Positions 54,634 to 63,437 of a stretch of 64,000 nucleotides of DNA are shown here, piece by piece. The stretch is from Mesorhizobium sp. B4-1-4 (lineage in GTDB: Bacteria; Pseudomonadota; Alphaproteobacteria; Rhizobiales; Rhizobiaceae). The stretch spans positions 6,189,001-6,253,000 of the forward strand of contig NZ_CP083950.1 of assembly GCF_006439395.2 (NCBI RefSeq), in the 5' to 3' direction. The translations under genes were made by a program, and so were the position numbers. The notes under the pieces are model-generated. The model searched no databases, had not been told where the DNA came from, and worked only from the letters and a program-made list of their open reading frames with translations. How positions within the stretch are numbered: position 1 is the first letter of the stretch; every line of letters begins with the position of its first letter.

Positions 54634-55014
54634 TCATTGCTCTTCTAATCGACGCGGCGCGTTAATCTGGGTCCCCTCGTTAATTGTCGCGTAGACCGGA
54701 GGCCGTCCGCCCTGTCGTTTTGCTTCCATAGCGGAGCGGCGACGATAGCTCTCGACCTTCATTCCGAAGATTGTGGCGTGATGAACGAGGCGGTCTACCG
54801 CTGCGAGCGGCATGGCATGGCGGGATCTGCAAAAACTCGATTCCATTCCAAAAAAGGCTATTTGCGGTCAGCAGGATTGAACGCCGTTTGTAGCGTGCTG
54901 AAATGCGTTCGAAGAGAACGCTGGTCTCTGCCTGGTCCTTTGCCACGTAGGCGAGATCGTCGAGGATAAGCAGATCGAACCGTTGAGCTTGTTGATGGCG
55001 GATACCAGCTGCAG
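54634..55014 (-). pseudogene. IS21-family IstB-like helper relic
   Basis: The minus strand, in shifting frames, reads RFDLLILDDLAYVAKDQAET, SVLFERISARYKRRSILLTA, then AMPLAAVDRLVHHATIFGMK and VESYRRR. This is the C-terminal half of the IstB AAA+ ATPase, with Walker B ILDDLAYV and the arginine-rich tail. At least two frameshifts are present, and an IS630 element cuts it at 55015. No istA partner was found, so it is a relic. Confidence 0.8.
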
Positions 55015-55017
55015 CTA

Positions 55018-56059
55018 GAGCACGTCCTGAGATCGATGAATCGATTGTGATGTGACAGCTGCGTTTTGTGCTGATTCAACATCCACCTCGATGGAGGTGG
55101 ACGATGGGAAGAGCATTGAGCGTGGATCTTCGGTCGCGGGTCTTGAAGGGTTCGGACGAGGGCATGTCGGCGCGGCAAGCGGCGGCGCGGTTCGGCGTGG
55201 GAGTATCCAGCGCGATCCGCTGGATTGCGCGGGCCAAGATCGGCGAACTGGCGCCACGCCCGCAGGGCCGCCGCCGTGCCTCCAGCCTCAACGCGCATGA
55301 AGCCTTCATCGTCGGGCTGATCGGGGAGCGCAAGGACATCACGCTGAACGAGATGGTGGAGCTGCTCGTCGCCGAGCAGTCGGTGCGGATCAGCCGCAGT
55401 GCCTTGAGCGCTTGGCTTCGCGGCCACGGCTGGACGTTCAAAAAAAGTCCGCGCACGCACTGGAGCAGGATCGCCCCGACATCCTGAAGCGGCGCCGGGA
55501 CTGGTTCGACGGCCAACTCGATCTCGATCCGGCGAAGCTCGTGTTCATCGATGAGACCGGCCTCTCCACAAAGATGGCCCGCCTGCGTGGAAGAGCACTG
55601 TGCGGCGAACGCTGCCGGGCCGGCGTGCCGCATGGTCATTGGAAAACCACGACCTTCACGGGCGCGCTGCGGCTGACCGGCATGACCGCGCCATTCGTCT
55701 ACGACGGCGCCATGAACGGCAATGGTTCCTTGCCTATGTCGAGCAAGTGCTGGTCCCGACATTGTCGCCTGGCGACGTCGTCATCATGGACAACTTGCCC
55801 GCCCACAAAGCCGCTGGCGTACGGGACGCAATTGAGACCGCCGGTGCGAGGCTGATGTTCCTTCCGCCCTACAGCCCCGACTTCAACCCCATCGAGAACG
55901 CCTTTGCCAAGTTCAAAGCGCTGTTGCGCGCCAAGGCCGAGCGGACCATCGCCGCCCTGTGGAACACAGTCGGCGCCGTTGTCGATCTTTTCACCCCAGC
56001 CGAATGTGCCAACTACTTCAAAGCCGCAGGATATGAACCGGATTAAACAGGACGTGCTC
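55018..56059 (+). mobile_element. IS630-family element with TA target duplication
   Basis: A 1042-bp element. The left end is GAGCACGTCCTG at 55018-55029 and the right end its complement at 56048-56059. Both are flanked by TA (55016-55017 and 56060-56061), the target duplication of IS630/Tc1 elements. It carries one plus-strand transposase reading (broken) and lies inside the istB relic. Confidence 0.88.
55104..56046 (+). pseudogene. IS630-family transposase, two frame changes
   Basis: From ATG 55104 (GGAGGTGGACG upstream) the first frame gives the helix-turn-helix MGRALSVDLRSRVLKGSDEG and GMSARQAAARFGVGVSSAIR. At a run of seven A near 55440 it must pass to the -1 frame, which continues KKSAHALEQDRPDILKRRRD and LVFIDETGLSTKMARLRGRA with the first catalytic Asp. 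IS630 elements often use slippage at such a run. A second break near 55726 looks like a one-base loss: the next frame gives YVEQVLVPTLSPGDVVIMDN, PPYSPDFNPIENAFAKFKAL and a stop at 56046. The second break makes this copy inactive unless it is an error. Confidence 0.82.
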
Positions 56060-56514
56060 TAGAGCACTTCACGCAGCGGATGGGCTACGCGCCACGGCTC
56101 GCGTGCGTCATCAACGTCGCCAAAGGGGCCGAGAAGCGACTCATGCGGAATTTCTCCTAACCTTCGACGAGGATGAGCGACATGGCTGTGCTCCGAATCA
56201 AGCAAGCACCCATGGAATCAGCCAATCAGCAATCCGAAAGTCCGTTAACCCGAGTTCGCAGTCCTGGGTGGTGGCAGACCATTGCAACTTGATCGCGGCG
56301 ACAAGAACACCGAGATCGACGCGCTGACGCTCGAAGAATTGAGCGGCCGAGGCGTCGCTTCGGCGTGGTATTTGTGCAACACCTACGCCGACAGTATCGT
56401 GGAGTTCCATTGCTGACGTGTTGTCTTTGAGCGCACTTCGGCACACTCGAGCCACACCTGTCGCACGCTAGTTACTATAACTTTGTTTTCCAGACCTTGT
56501 ATTCACGCGGGAAG
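56060..56514. other. Gene-poor interval after the IS630 element
   Basis: About 450 bp with no convincing gene. A plus-strand frame reads GDKNTEIDALTLEELSGRGV and ASAWYLCNTYADSIVEFHC before a stop near 56416; it has no start or recognised motif and could be the tail of a lost gene. The rest gives no match to the istB relic on the other side of the IS630. Confidence 0.3.
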
Positions 56515-58266
56515 TCAAGCCACCTTCGCTGGAGTGCGCGACCGCCACCAGGTGAGGTAGATCGCGCCAAGCCAGAGAATTGGCAGGAGCATGAGCAGCG
56601 ACGCGACCGCGGCGATCGTGGGATCGATCTCATGGCGGATGTTCTCCCACATCTTCAGCGGAAGCGTGCGGATCGAAAGGCCGCTGACCAGAGAGGAGAT
56701 CACAAGCTCATCGAACGAGCTGATGAAGGCGAATACCGCCCCGCCGATAACACCCGGCAAGATCAGCGGGAGCGTGACGCGACGAAACGTCCGGAGGGGT
56801 CCGGCTTTCATGCTCTGCGCAGCCTGTTCGAGTCGCCGGTCGAAATTCACAAGTGTTGCCGAGACGATCACGACGACGTAGGCGATACCGCCAAGGCTGT
56901 GGGCCAGCACCAGTCCAGTGGTTGTTCCGAGCAGGCCGATCCTAACCAGCCCAAGGTAAGCGGCTATGGCCACGACGATCACCGGAACCGTTATCGGCAT
57001 GAGCAGTAGCGTCGTAAACCATGACCGGAGCCGTGCAGATGTGCGGCTCAGCCCGTAGGCGGCCAGGGTGCCGGCCGCGGTAGACAGTATCGTCACCGCA
57101 ATGCCGATTTCGATGCTCGTGATCAGTGCACCGTTCCACGAGGGGTCATTGAAGAACGAGCGGTACCACTGCAGGGACAGCCCCGTCGGTGGAAACTCCA
57201 GAGTCGCACCCGGGCTGAACGACATGATGACGACGACCGCGCCGGGGAACAGGAGAAACACCATCATCAGGATCAGGAACGTGGTCCCCGCGACCTTCCC
57301 GAGTCGTGCGCCGCTGCCGGCGCGATGGAGCTGAGCGGCCCAGTTGTGGGCGCGGTAGGGAACTGCGAATTCCCTGAGAAACCGCAGGCAGCCAAGAATT
57401 AGCGGCTTAAAGCCCCAACGACGGGTGCGGTATGTGGTGGTCTCGCCACCGGCAAAATCAAGCCCGAAGATAGAAAGTACCAGTAGGGTTACCGCCAGCA
57501 GCACGAAACTTGCCGTTGCCACTCTTGCCATGTTGAACGAACCCGCGACCTGTGCCGCAATGAACGTCGAAAGCATGACGTCGCGCACCCCGCCAAGCGC
57601 TGCCGGCGTGATATAAAACCCGAGGCTCAGCACGAAGACCAGCAGCGCGCCACTGCGCAAGCCGGGTAGACTCAGGGGGAAGAACACCCGCCAGAATGCC
57701 GTGAGCGGGCGAGCTCCCATGCTTCGGGCGGCTGAGACGAGGGATTTGTTGATGCCCAACATTACACTGACGAGCGGCAGAATCATTGTGGGCAGCATGA
57801 TGTGGACCATGCCCACATACACTGCGGTCCGGTTGTAAATCAGTGGAAGCGGCGACGAGATGAGTCCGTAGTGCAGCAGAAGATTGTTGATCAATCCGCG
57901 GTCCCCAAGGATCATGATCCAAGCATAGGTCCGCGCGAGTAGGCTGGTCAGGTATGGAATGACAATCAGAACGATCATTGCCGTCCGCGCCTGGGGTGAT
58001 GCCGACACAATCAGGTAGGCAGTCGGGTAACCGACCAGAATGCAGATCGCGGTCGTCACACCGCTCATCTCAACGGTCTGGATAAGCACGCGGATGTTGG
58101 CGGGCTGCGCGAAGAAGTTGAGATAGTTCTGGACGGAATAGGCGGGCGCGTTGAGGCTCGTGACGAATAGAACCACGAGCGGTACCCCGAAAACCACGAG
58201 CAAAATTGCTATGCTGGGTGCCGACAGCAACACCGGCCGCTGGCCCAACCTGAGAAATTTCTGCAT
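56515..58266 (-). CDS. Fused two-domain ABC permease (PotB-PotC type)
   Basis: A 583-residue membrane protein that contains two complete permease domains in one chain. Domain 1 (about residues 1-285) has the EAA-type loop SLVSAARSMGARPLTAFWRV. Domain 2 (about 320-583) has RLEQAAQSMKAGPLRTFRRV and FAFISSFDELVISSLVSGLS, as in PotC. A linker rich in Arg/Gly joins them, including RRWGFKPLILGCLRFLREFA. Most polyamine-type importers encode these as two genes, as at 34084-35763. It is the last gene of a three-gene operon. It imports an unknown polyamine- or amino-acid-like compound. Confidence 0.88.
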   Translation of the reverse strand: MQKFLRLGQRPVLLSAPSIAILLVVFGVPLVVLFVTSLNAPAYSVQNYLNFFAQPANIRVLIQTVEMSGVTTAICILVGYPTAYLIVSASPQARTAMIVLIVIPYLTSLLARTYAWIMILGDRGLINNLLLHYGLISSPLPLIYNRTAVYVGMVHIMLPTMILPLVSVMLGINKSLVSAARSMGARPLTAFWRVFFPLSLPGLRSGALLVFVLSLGFYITPAALGGVRDVMLSTFIAAQVAGSFNMARVATASFVLLAVTLLVLSIFGLDFAGGETTTYRTRRWGFKPLILGCLRFLREFAVPYRAHNWAAQLHRAGSGARLGKVAGTTFLILMMVFLLFPGAVVVIMSFSPGATLEFPPTGLSLQWYRSFFNDPSWNGALITSIEIGIAVTILSTAAGTLAAYGLSRTSARLRSWFTTLLLMPITVPVIVVAIAAYLGLVRIGLLGTTTGLVLAHSLGGIAYVVVIVSATLVNFDRRLEQAAQSMKAGPLRTFRRVTLPLILPGVIGGAVFAFISSFDELVISSLVSGLSIRTLPLKMWENIRHEIDPTIAAVASLLMLLPILWLGAIYLTWWRSRTPAKVA

Positions 58267-58282
58267 ATCATTCTCCGGCAGC

Positions 58283-59377
58283 TCAAACAGCTACGAAGCG
58301 CACATCGGACCGCAACCAGTCGAGGCGGACGTTCTGGCCCGCCTCGAAGGTTTGCTGGCCTGCTGCAACATGCTGTCGCACGATAATCGTGAGCGTTCCT
58401 GCCTGGACCTCGTACTTACGGAGTGGACCAGCGTAAATCATGTCCCTCACCACTCCCGTCACGTTCTGTCTGCGGTCGGCATCCGGCGGCGCCCGCGCCG
58501 CCGGTGCTGCGATCGTCACGCGTTCTGGGCGGATCATTCCCACACAGCCAAAGGGCGGCGTGCCGTCCGCCGCGCCGAAACAGGCTGGATCGTCCAGAAT
58601 ATTGGCCTCGCCGAGGAAGCTGGCGACGAACTGCGTCGCCGGCCGGTCGTAAAGTGCCTCAGGCGTGTCAGTCTGCTCGATTTGTCCGCCCCGCATCACT
58701 ACGATGCGGTCGGACAGCGTCAGCGCTTCTTCCTGGTCATGGGTCACGCAAACGGTGGTGATGCCGAATTCACGGTGAAGGCTCTTGATCTCGCTCTGCA
58801 TCCGCTCGCGCAGGTTTCGGTCAAGCGCGCCCAAGGGTTCATCAAGGAGCAGGATCGGCGGATCGGCAATCAGGGCGCGCGCCAGGGCGACGCGTTGCTG
58901 CTGGCCGCCGCTGAGCTGCGAAGGCATGCGGGCGCCGTATTCATTCAGGTGGACGCGCTCGAGAATCCTGTCGACGCGGGCCGCCCGTTCGGCTGCCTTG
59001 ACGCCGCGCATCTCCAGCGGAAATTCGAGATTCCGTCGTACATTGAGGTGAGGGAACAATGCATAGCTTTGGAACACGATGCCTTGGTCGCGACGATAGG
59101 CCGGGACTGCGGCCACCGACTTCCCGCCGATCAACATGTCGCCGGAGTTGGGCGCCTCGAACCCGGCCAGCAGCATGAGTGTGGTGGTCTTTCCCGAGCC
59201 GCTAGGCCCGAGGATCGTCAGGAATTCGCCGCGTTCGACTGTAAGAGACAGGTTCTGGACGGCAGCGAGGCTCCCGTAGAGTTTCGTCACACTGCGGAAT
59301 TCAATCTGGGCCCGGCTATTCTTGCTTTCCAATCGTCGGTCCTCTGTCGCTGGAAGCGGATTCGCATAGACGTTCAC
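58283..59377 (-). CDS. ABC transporter ATP-binding protein (PotA-type)
   Basis: A 364-residue ATPase. Walker A is GPSGSGKTT (about residues 49-57), the Q-loop is in IVFQSYALFPHLNVRRN, the signature is LSGGQQQRVALARAL, and Walker B is ILLLDEPLGALD, followed by the H-loop VTHDQEE. A C-terminal TOBE domain contains VGMIRPERVTIAAPAA. GTG 59377 is chosen because GGAG lies about 7 bp upstream and the chain then starts at a normal distance from AQIEFRSVTKLYG; the longer frame from 59521 overlaps the binding-protein gene. It sits 16 bp before the fused permease. Confidence 0.87.
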   Translation of the reverse strand: MNVYANPLPATEDRRLESKNSRAQIEFRSVTKLYGSLAAVQNLSLTVERGEFLTILGPSGSGKTTTLMLLAGFEAPNSGDMLIGGKSVAAVPAYRRDQGIVFQSYALFPHLNVRRNLEFPLEMRGVKAAERAARVDRILERVHLNEYGARMPSQLSGGQQQRVALARALIADPPILLLDEPLGALDRNLRERMQSEIKSLHREFGITTVCVTHDQEEALTLSDRIVVMRGGQIEQTDTPEALYDRPATQFVASFLGEANILDDPACFGAADGTPPFGCVGMIRPERVTIAAPAARAPPDADRRQNVTGVVRDMIYAGPLRKYEVQAGTLTIIVRQHVAAGQQTFEAGQNVRLDWLRSDVRFVAV

Positions 59378-59501
59378 AACAGGCTCCAAAAAGATTATCC
59401 AGCTAGGCAGGAACGCAACAGGCGCAACGTCGCGCTGGCAAACGATAGGACACGGAGAGACACCTAAGAGCTTTTCCGGCGGGCTGGCCCTTTGCGACAG
59501 A

Positions 59502-60599
59502 TTATTGCAGAACCCACTCATTCCACCGCTGGGCGAGTCTGTCGATGTTACTCAAGCCATCAGAACCTATCTCGCTGTACCACTTCGACTGAATTGGAAT
59601 GCTAGTGGATGCGTAGTCAGGATGGCTGGCAAGCTTTTTGCCGAATTCAGCTGGTAGAAGTTTGAAGGCGTTTTGGTTGGTGGGGCCGTAAGGGATTAGC
59701 TTGGCTAGCGCGGCCTGTCGGTCGCTGCGGGTCGCAAACGCGATAAACTTATGGGCGTTTGCTAGGTTCGGTGCGCCTTTAGGAATAACCCAGCTTTCCC
59801 AGCTCACCTTCTGCTGGTTACGGTTGAGGATTATCGGAGCTCCCCTGTCAATAAGTAGTGTCGCTCGGCCGTCATAAGTATTGGTGAGGTCGACCGCTTT
59901 TTCCTGCATCAGCTGCTGGACCTCTGAGCCGGTCCCCCACCACTTGCGGATGTGAGGTTTTATCTTGTCCAAACTTTTAAAGATCCGATCGAAATCCATC
60001 GGATAGATGGCATCAGGAGACACGCCATCCGCAAGGAGCGCTTCCTCCCATGGTCCTTCCTCGCCGGTCTGGCCCGTCTGGAGCGCCCGGACTCCCGGGA
60101 ACTTCTCGACGTTCCAGAAATCGGCCCAAGTTTTTGGCGGACTATCCGGAAATTTTTCCGAACTGTAGGCCATGTTGTAGGCGAAAACGTACATCCCGAC
60201 TGCGTAGTCTTCCTTGGCAAAACCGACAATCGCATCATGATCCTCTCTCTTAAAGAGCGAATAGTCGATCTTCTCAAGATATCCTTTCTTGACACCCGAT
60301 AGTATGGTGGAAGGCCCTGCGCACGCCACGTCGATCGAGACGCTGTTGGTCGTTTCCATCAGTTCGAGCTTGGCAAAGTCTATCTGGTCGGTGATCGCAT
60401 TGACCTTGATACCCGTTTCGGCTTCGAAGGGCTTGACGTGCGTCTCGATATTCGCCTTGCCGAGGTCGCCGCCGTTGATGAGCACGGTCAGTTCTTTGGT
60501 TTGCGCATACGCGTCGCGGGTGGCCGAGGCGATGGCGCCCAGGGCGAGTACCGACGTGCCGGCCTGGATCAGACGTCTGCGGTTGATTGTGATACTCAT
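59502..60599 (-). CDS. ABC transporter substrate-binding protein (spermidine/putrescine type)
   Basis: A 365-residue periplasmic protein. The N-terminus is NRRRLIQAGTSVLALGAIAS with a DAYA cleavage site; the arginines suggest Tat export but the motif is imperfect. The mature part reads KELTVLINGGDLGKANIETH and DVACAGPSTILSGVKKGYLE, then WADFWNVEKFPGVRAL, a PotD-type fold. It leads the operon with the ATPase (124 bp gap) and fused permease. It resembles the protein at 32943 only in fold, so the two importers probably differ in ligand. Confidence 0.88.
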   Translation of the reverse strand: MSITINRRRLIQAGTSVLALGAIASATRDAYAQTKELTVLINGGDLGKANIETHVKPFEAETGIKVNAITDQIDFAKLELMETTNSVSIDVACAGPSTILSGVKKGYLEKIDYSLFKREDHDAIVGFAKEDYAVGMYVFAYNMAYSSEKFPDSPPKTWADFWNVEKFPGVRALQTGQTGEEGPWEEALLADGVSPDAIYPMDFDRIFKSLDKIKPHIRKWWGTGSEVQQLMQEKAVDLTNTYDGRATLLIDRGAPIILNRNQQKVSWESWVIPKGAPNLANAHKFIAFATRSDRQAALAKLIPYGPTNQNAFKLLPAEFGKKLASHPDYASTSIPIQSKWYSEIGSDGLSNIDRLAQRWNEWVLQ

Positions 60600-60847
60600 G
60601 ATTTTTCTCCCTCTTGTCCGGTGTCTTTTGGGCCGCTTTTCGTTTTGCGCACGCGGCCGGATATTCGTCCTGGGTCCGCTCCCGCTCTGCGCGCAGCTTT
60701 CTGTAACTCAATGACTATGAGGCATCAGAACGTCTACTATGCGTCAAAATCCGCGCCCCCTTGAAACGCGAGCGACACCGAGCGACGCCGTCTGAAAAAT
60801 AATGCACGCCTGCGGTGCGCAGGCCATCTTCCGCCGCCCGCGAGCCA

Positions 60848-62035
60848 TCAGGAAAGCGGGTTGCGATCGCTGGACAAGACGGTCTCAACGACGTTGACCC
60901 AGTAGCCGATTCCGTATGGGATCGCCTCGTCTTCGAAGTCGTAGGCGGCATTGTGGAGAGGGGCGCTCGGGCCATTCCCTATGTTGATGAGGGCGCCTGG
61001 CCGTGCCTCTAGCATATACGCAAAGTCCTCGGCGCCCATCGATGCCTTGGCTTCCCGGTTGACAGCGTTTGCGCTCACCAGGCGCTCAGCTGCTTCCACT
61101 GCGACTTCGAAGCCGCTGGTATGGTTGAAAGTGACCGGTACCGAGCGACGGTAACTGAACGCGATTTCGGCACCAAACGCCCGCGCGATACCCTCTGCGC
61201 ACTCGCGTATTTGCCGTTCGGCGAAATCGCGGAGCTCAGCCGCAAGGGTCCTGACGGTTCCGGCCAGCTCGACCCGATCGGCAATCACATTGTACGCTTG
61301 GGAGGCGCTCAGCTTCGTGACGGAGATCACTAGGGAACTCAAGGGATCGGTATTGCGCGAGACGAGGGACTGTAACCCCAGGATGATCTGCGCCGCAATC
61401 ACCACCGGATCCACCGTCCGGTGCGGCGCGGCGGCATGGCCGCCCTTGCCAATGACGGTGATGTCGAAATCATCCTGGGAGGCCAGGAGGCAGCCATTGC
61501 GCAGCGCGAATTCGCCGATGGCTAGCCCCGGGGCGTTGTGCATACCGAAGACCTGGGAGATGTCGTAACGGTCGAGAAAACCCTCCCGTACCATCTTGAA
61601 GCCGCCCGATGGAAGCTCGACCTCTTCCGCGGGCTGGAAAATCAGCGCGACCGATCCCTTGAACGTGCGGGTGCGCGCGAGGTGCTTGGCGGCCCCTAAC
61701 AGCATGGCGGTATGACCGTCATGGCCGCAGGCATGCATCCTGCCGGGAACGTCCGAAGCCCATGGCTTTCCGGAGGCTTCGACAATCGGGAGCGCGTCCA
61801 TGTCGGCACGCAGGCCTATCGTAGGTCCTTCGCCGCCTTCACCTTGGATGACCGCGACAATACCGGTCTCGGCGATGCCGGTCTCGATGTGGTTGATGCC
61901 GAAGGAGGCGAGTTTTTCGGCCACGAAGGCGGCGGTGTCGTACACCGAGAAACCCAGCTCAGGATAGCGATGGATGTGTCGCCGCCATTCTGTCACTTCC
62001 TCCTGGAGATAGCGGTATTCCTCAACTTCGGACAT
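60848..62035 (-). CDS. M20D-family amidohydrolase (hippurate hydrolase-like)
   Basis: A 395-residue metal-dependent amidohydrolase. RADMDALPIVEASGKPWAS gives the first Asp, GRMHACGHDGHTAMLLGAA the metal Cys/His, LIFQPAEEVELPSGGFKMV the Glu pair and KASMGAEDFAYMLEARPGAL the C-terminal ligand. This is the ACY1/hippurate hydrolase group (M20D), which cleaves N-acyl amino acids. GGAGA lies 6 bp before ATG 62035; an upstream in-frame ATG at 62077 is less likely. It is 248 bp upstream of, and on the same strand as, the PotD-type importer, so deacylation of the imported compound is plausible. Confidence 0.87.
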   Translation of the reverse strand: MSEVEEYRYLQEEVTEWRRHIHRYPELGFSVYDTAAFVAEKLASFGINHIETGIAETGIVAVIQGEGGEGPTIGLRADMDALPIVEASGKPWASDVPGRMHACGHDGHTAMLLGAAKHLARTRTFKGSVALIFQPAEEVELPSGGFKMVREGFLDRYDISQVFGMHNAPGLAIGEFALRNGCLLASQDDFDITVIGKGGHAAAPHRTVDPVVIAAQIILGLQSLVSRNTDPLSSLVISVTKLSASQAYNVIADRVELAGTVRTLAAELRDFAERQIRECAEGIARAFGAEIAFSYRRSVPVTFNHTSGFEVAVEAAERLVSANAVNREAKASMGAEDFAYMLEARPGALINIGNGPSAPLHNAAYDFEDEAIPYGIGYWVNVVETVLSSDRNPLS

Positions 62036-62451
62036 CAGGGTTCTCCGATGGGGCGGGATGTTCGCAGAATGCGGCAAGTGGTCGCGAGTTGTGTTGCAAA
62101 ATGGGCGCGAGATTGAAACAGATGGCGCACTCTTGGTAAAATGGCGACATCATCGCTCATTGCCACAGTCAAGACGTCGAGCCCCTAGCTTTGTGAAGAC
62201 GAAGCTGCACACAAAGGCCGCAAGTTCCAGAGCATGATCACGCCCGACGCGAGTTAAATTCGTGCGTGCGTTGTAATTATCGGCGGATCGGGGCCGTGCC
62301 CATCAATCGAAGCGGATTTTGAAATGACCGTTGCAGATTCTGTAAGGGAATGAAGTTTCTCGAGCGGTCTCCTGTGCGATCTAAATGGGCGGTGTTGCAT
62401 CGCAGATGCCGTCGGTGCGTCACGCCAAAGACAGTAGCCCGGAGCGAGGAA

Positions 62452-63399
62452 ATGCATAAATCTTCAACTGTCCTGCCGACCATTGGGGTCCGTTACTGCG
62501 ACGGCCGGAGCTATCCGGATGGCGTCGCCTACATGGACAACCAATACTTACCGATGTCGGAGGCCAAGGTATCCGTCCTTGATTGGGGGTTGCTGCATTC
62601 CGATGCCACCTATGACACCGTGCATGTGTGGGAGGGGCGATTTTTCAGGCTGGATCTTCACCTTGACCGCTTCTTCTCAGGAATGGAGCGCCTTCGGATG
62701 AAGCTAACTCTCAGCCGGGCGGAGATTGAGGAGGTGCTCAAGAACTGTGTGGCGCTCTCCGGCCACAAGTCGGCTTACGTCGAGATGATCTGTACCCGCG
62801 GAACCTCCCCGACGTTTAGCAGGGACCCGCGCCAAGCCGAGAATCGTTTCATTGCTTTCGCTGTGCCTTTTGGTTCGGTTGCGAATAAGGAACAACTTGA
62901 ACGCGGTCTTCATGTCGCCGTAAGTGAAACCGTACGAATCCCCCCCAAGTCGATCGATCCCCGGATCAAGAATTATCATTGGCTTGACTTGGTAAAGGGA
63001 CTCTTCGATGCATATGACTCCGGCGCGGAAACGGCGCTGGTCCTCGATTCCAATGGCAATGTGGCGGAGGGCCCGGGCTTCAACGTATTCATAGTAAAGG
63101 GCGGAAGGCTCAATACGCCGGAATACGGTGTCCTCCCAGGTATCACGCGACAAACGGTGTTCGACCTGTGCGGCGAGCTTGGGCTTCAAGCTCGCGCTTC
63201 CGACGTCAGCCGCGAAGAACTCAGGGACGCCGACGAGATCTTCATCACCTCCACTGCGGGCGGGATCATGCCCGTGACATGTGTTGATAAAACGCAGATC
63301 GCCGACGGTAAGGTGGGCAAGGTCACGCGCCAGCTCATGGATATCTACTGGCAGAAACATGCGGACCCTGCCTGGTCGACCCCCGTGGTCTCCCCCTAA
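62452..63399 (+). CDS. Class IV PLP aminotransferase (D-amino acid/branched-chain type)
   Basis: A 315-residue fold-type IV aminotransferase. YMDNQYLPMSEAKVSVLDWG is the typical N-terminal block, DPRIKNYHWLDLVKGLFDAY contains the PLP Lys, and NVAEGPGFNVFIVKGGRL the PLP-phosphate Glu region. TSTAGGIMPVTCVDKTQIAD is the C-terminal substrate loop. It could be a D-amino acid or branched-chain aminotransferase; the KNYHWLD form does not settle it. ATG 62452 has a GGAG 8 bp upstream; ATG 62350 is too far from the domain. It is followed by an M24 gene 38 bp later. Confidence 0.83.
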   Translation: MHKSSTVLPTIGVRYCDGRSYPDGVAYMDNQYLPMSEAKVSVLDWGLLHSDATYDTVHVWEGRFFRLDLHLDRFFSGMERLRMKLTLSRAEIEEVLKNCVALSGHKSAYVEMICTRGTSPTFSRDPRQAENRFIAFAVPFGSVANKEQLERGLHVAVSETVRIPPKSIDPRIKNYHWLDLVKGLFDAYDSGAETALVLDSNGNVAEGPGFNVFIVKGGRLNTPEYGVLPGITRQTVFDLCGELGLQARASDVSREELRDADEIFITSTAGGIMPVTCVDKTQIADGKVGKVTRQLMDIYWQKHADPAWSTPVVSP

Positions 63400-63437
63400 T
63401 CCAGTGGCGCTTCAGCCTTTACCAACGGAGTCGTTCT

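Noticed and set aside
58151..59467. 438-codon plus-strand ORF opposite the second PotA-type ATPase
   Set aside because: Antisense shadow; the minus-strand frame contains all ABC motifs.
62120..62140. Possible sigma-54 promoter (TGGCGC...TTGG) between the M20D and aminotransferase genes
   Set aside because: The GG and GC dinucleotides are not at the required spacing of the -24/-12 consensus.
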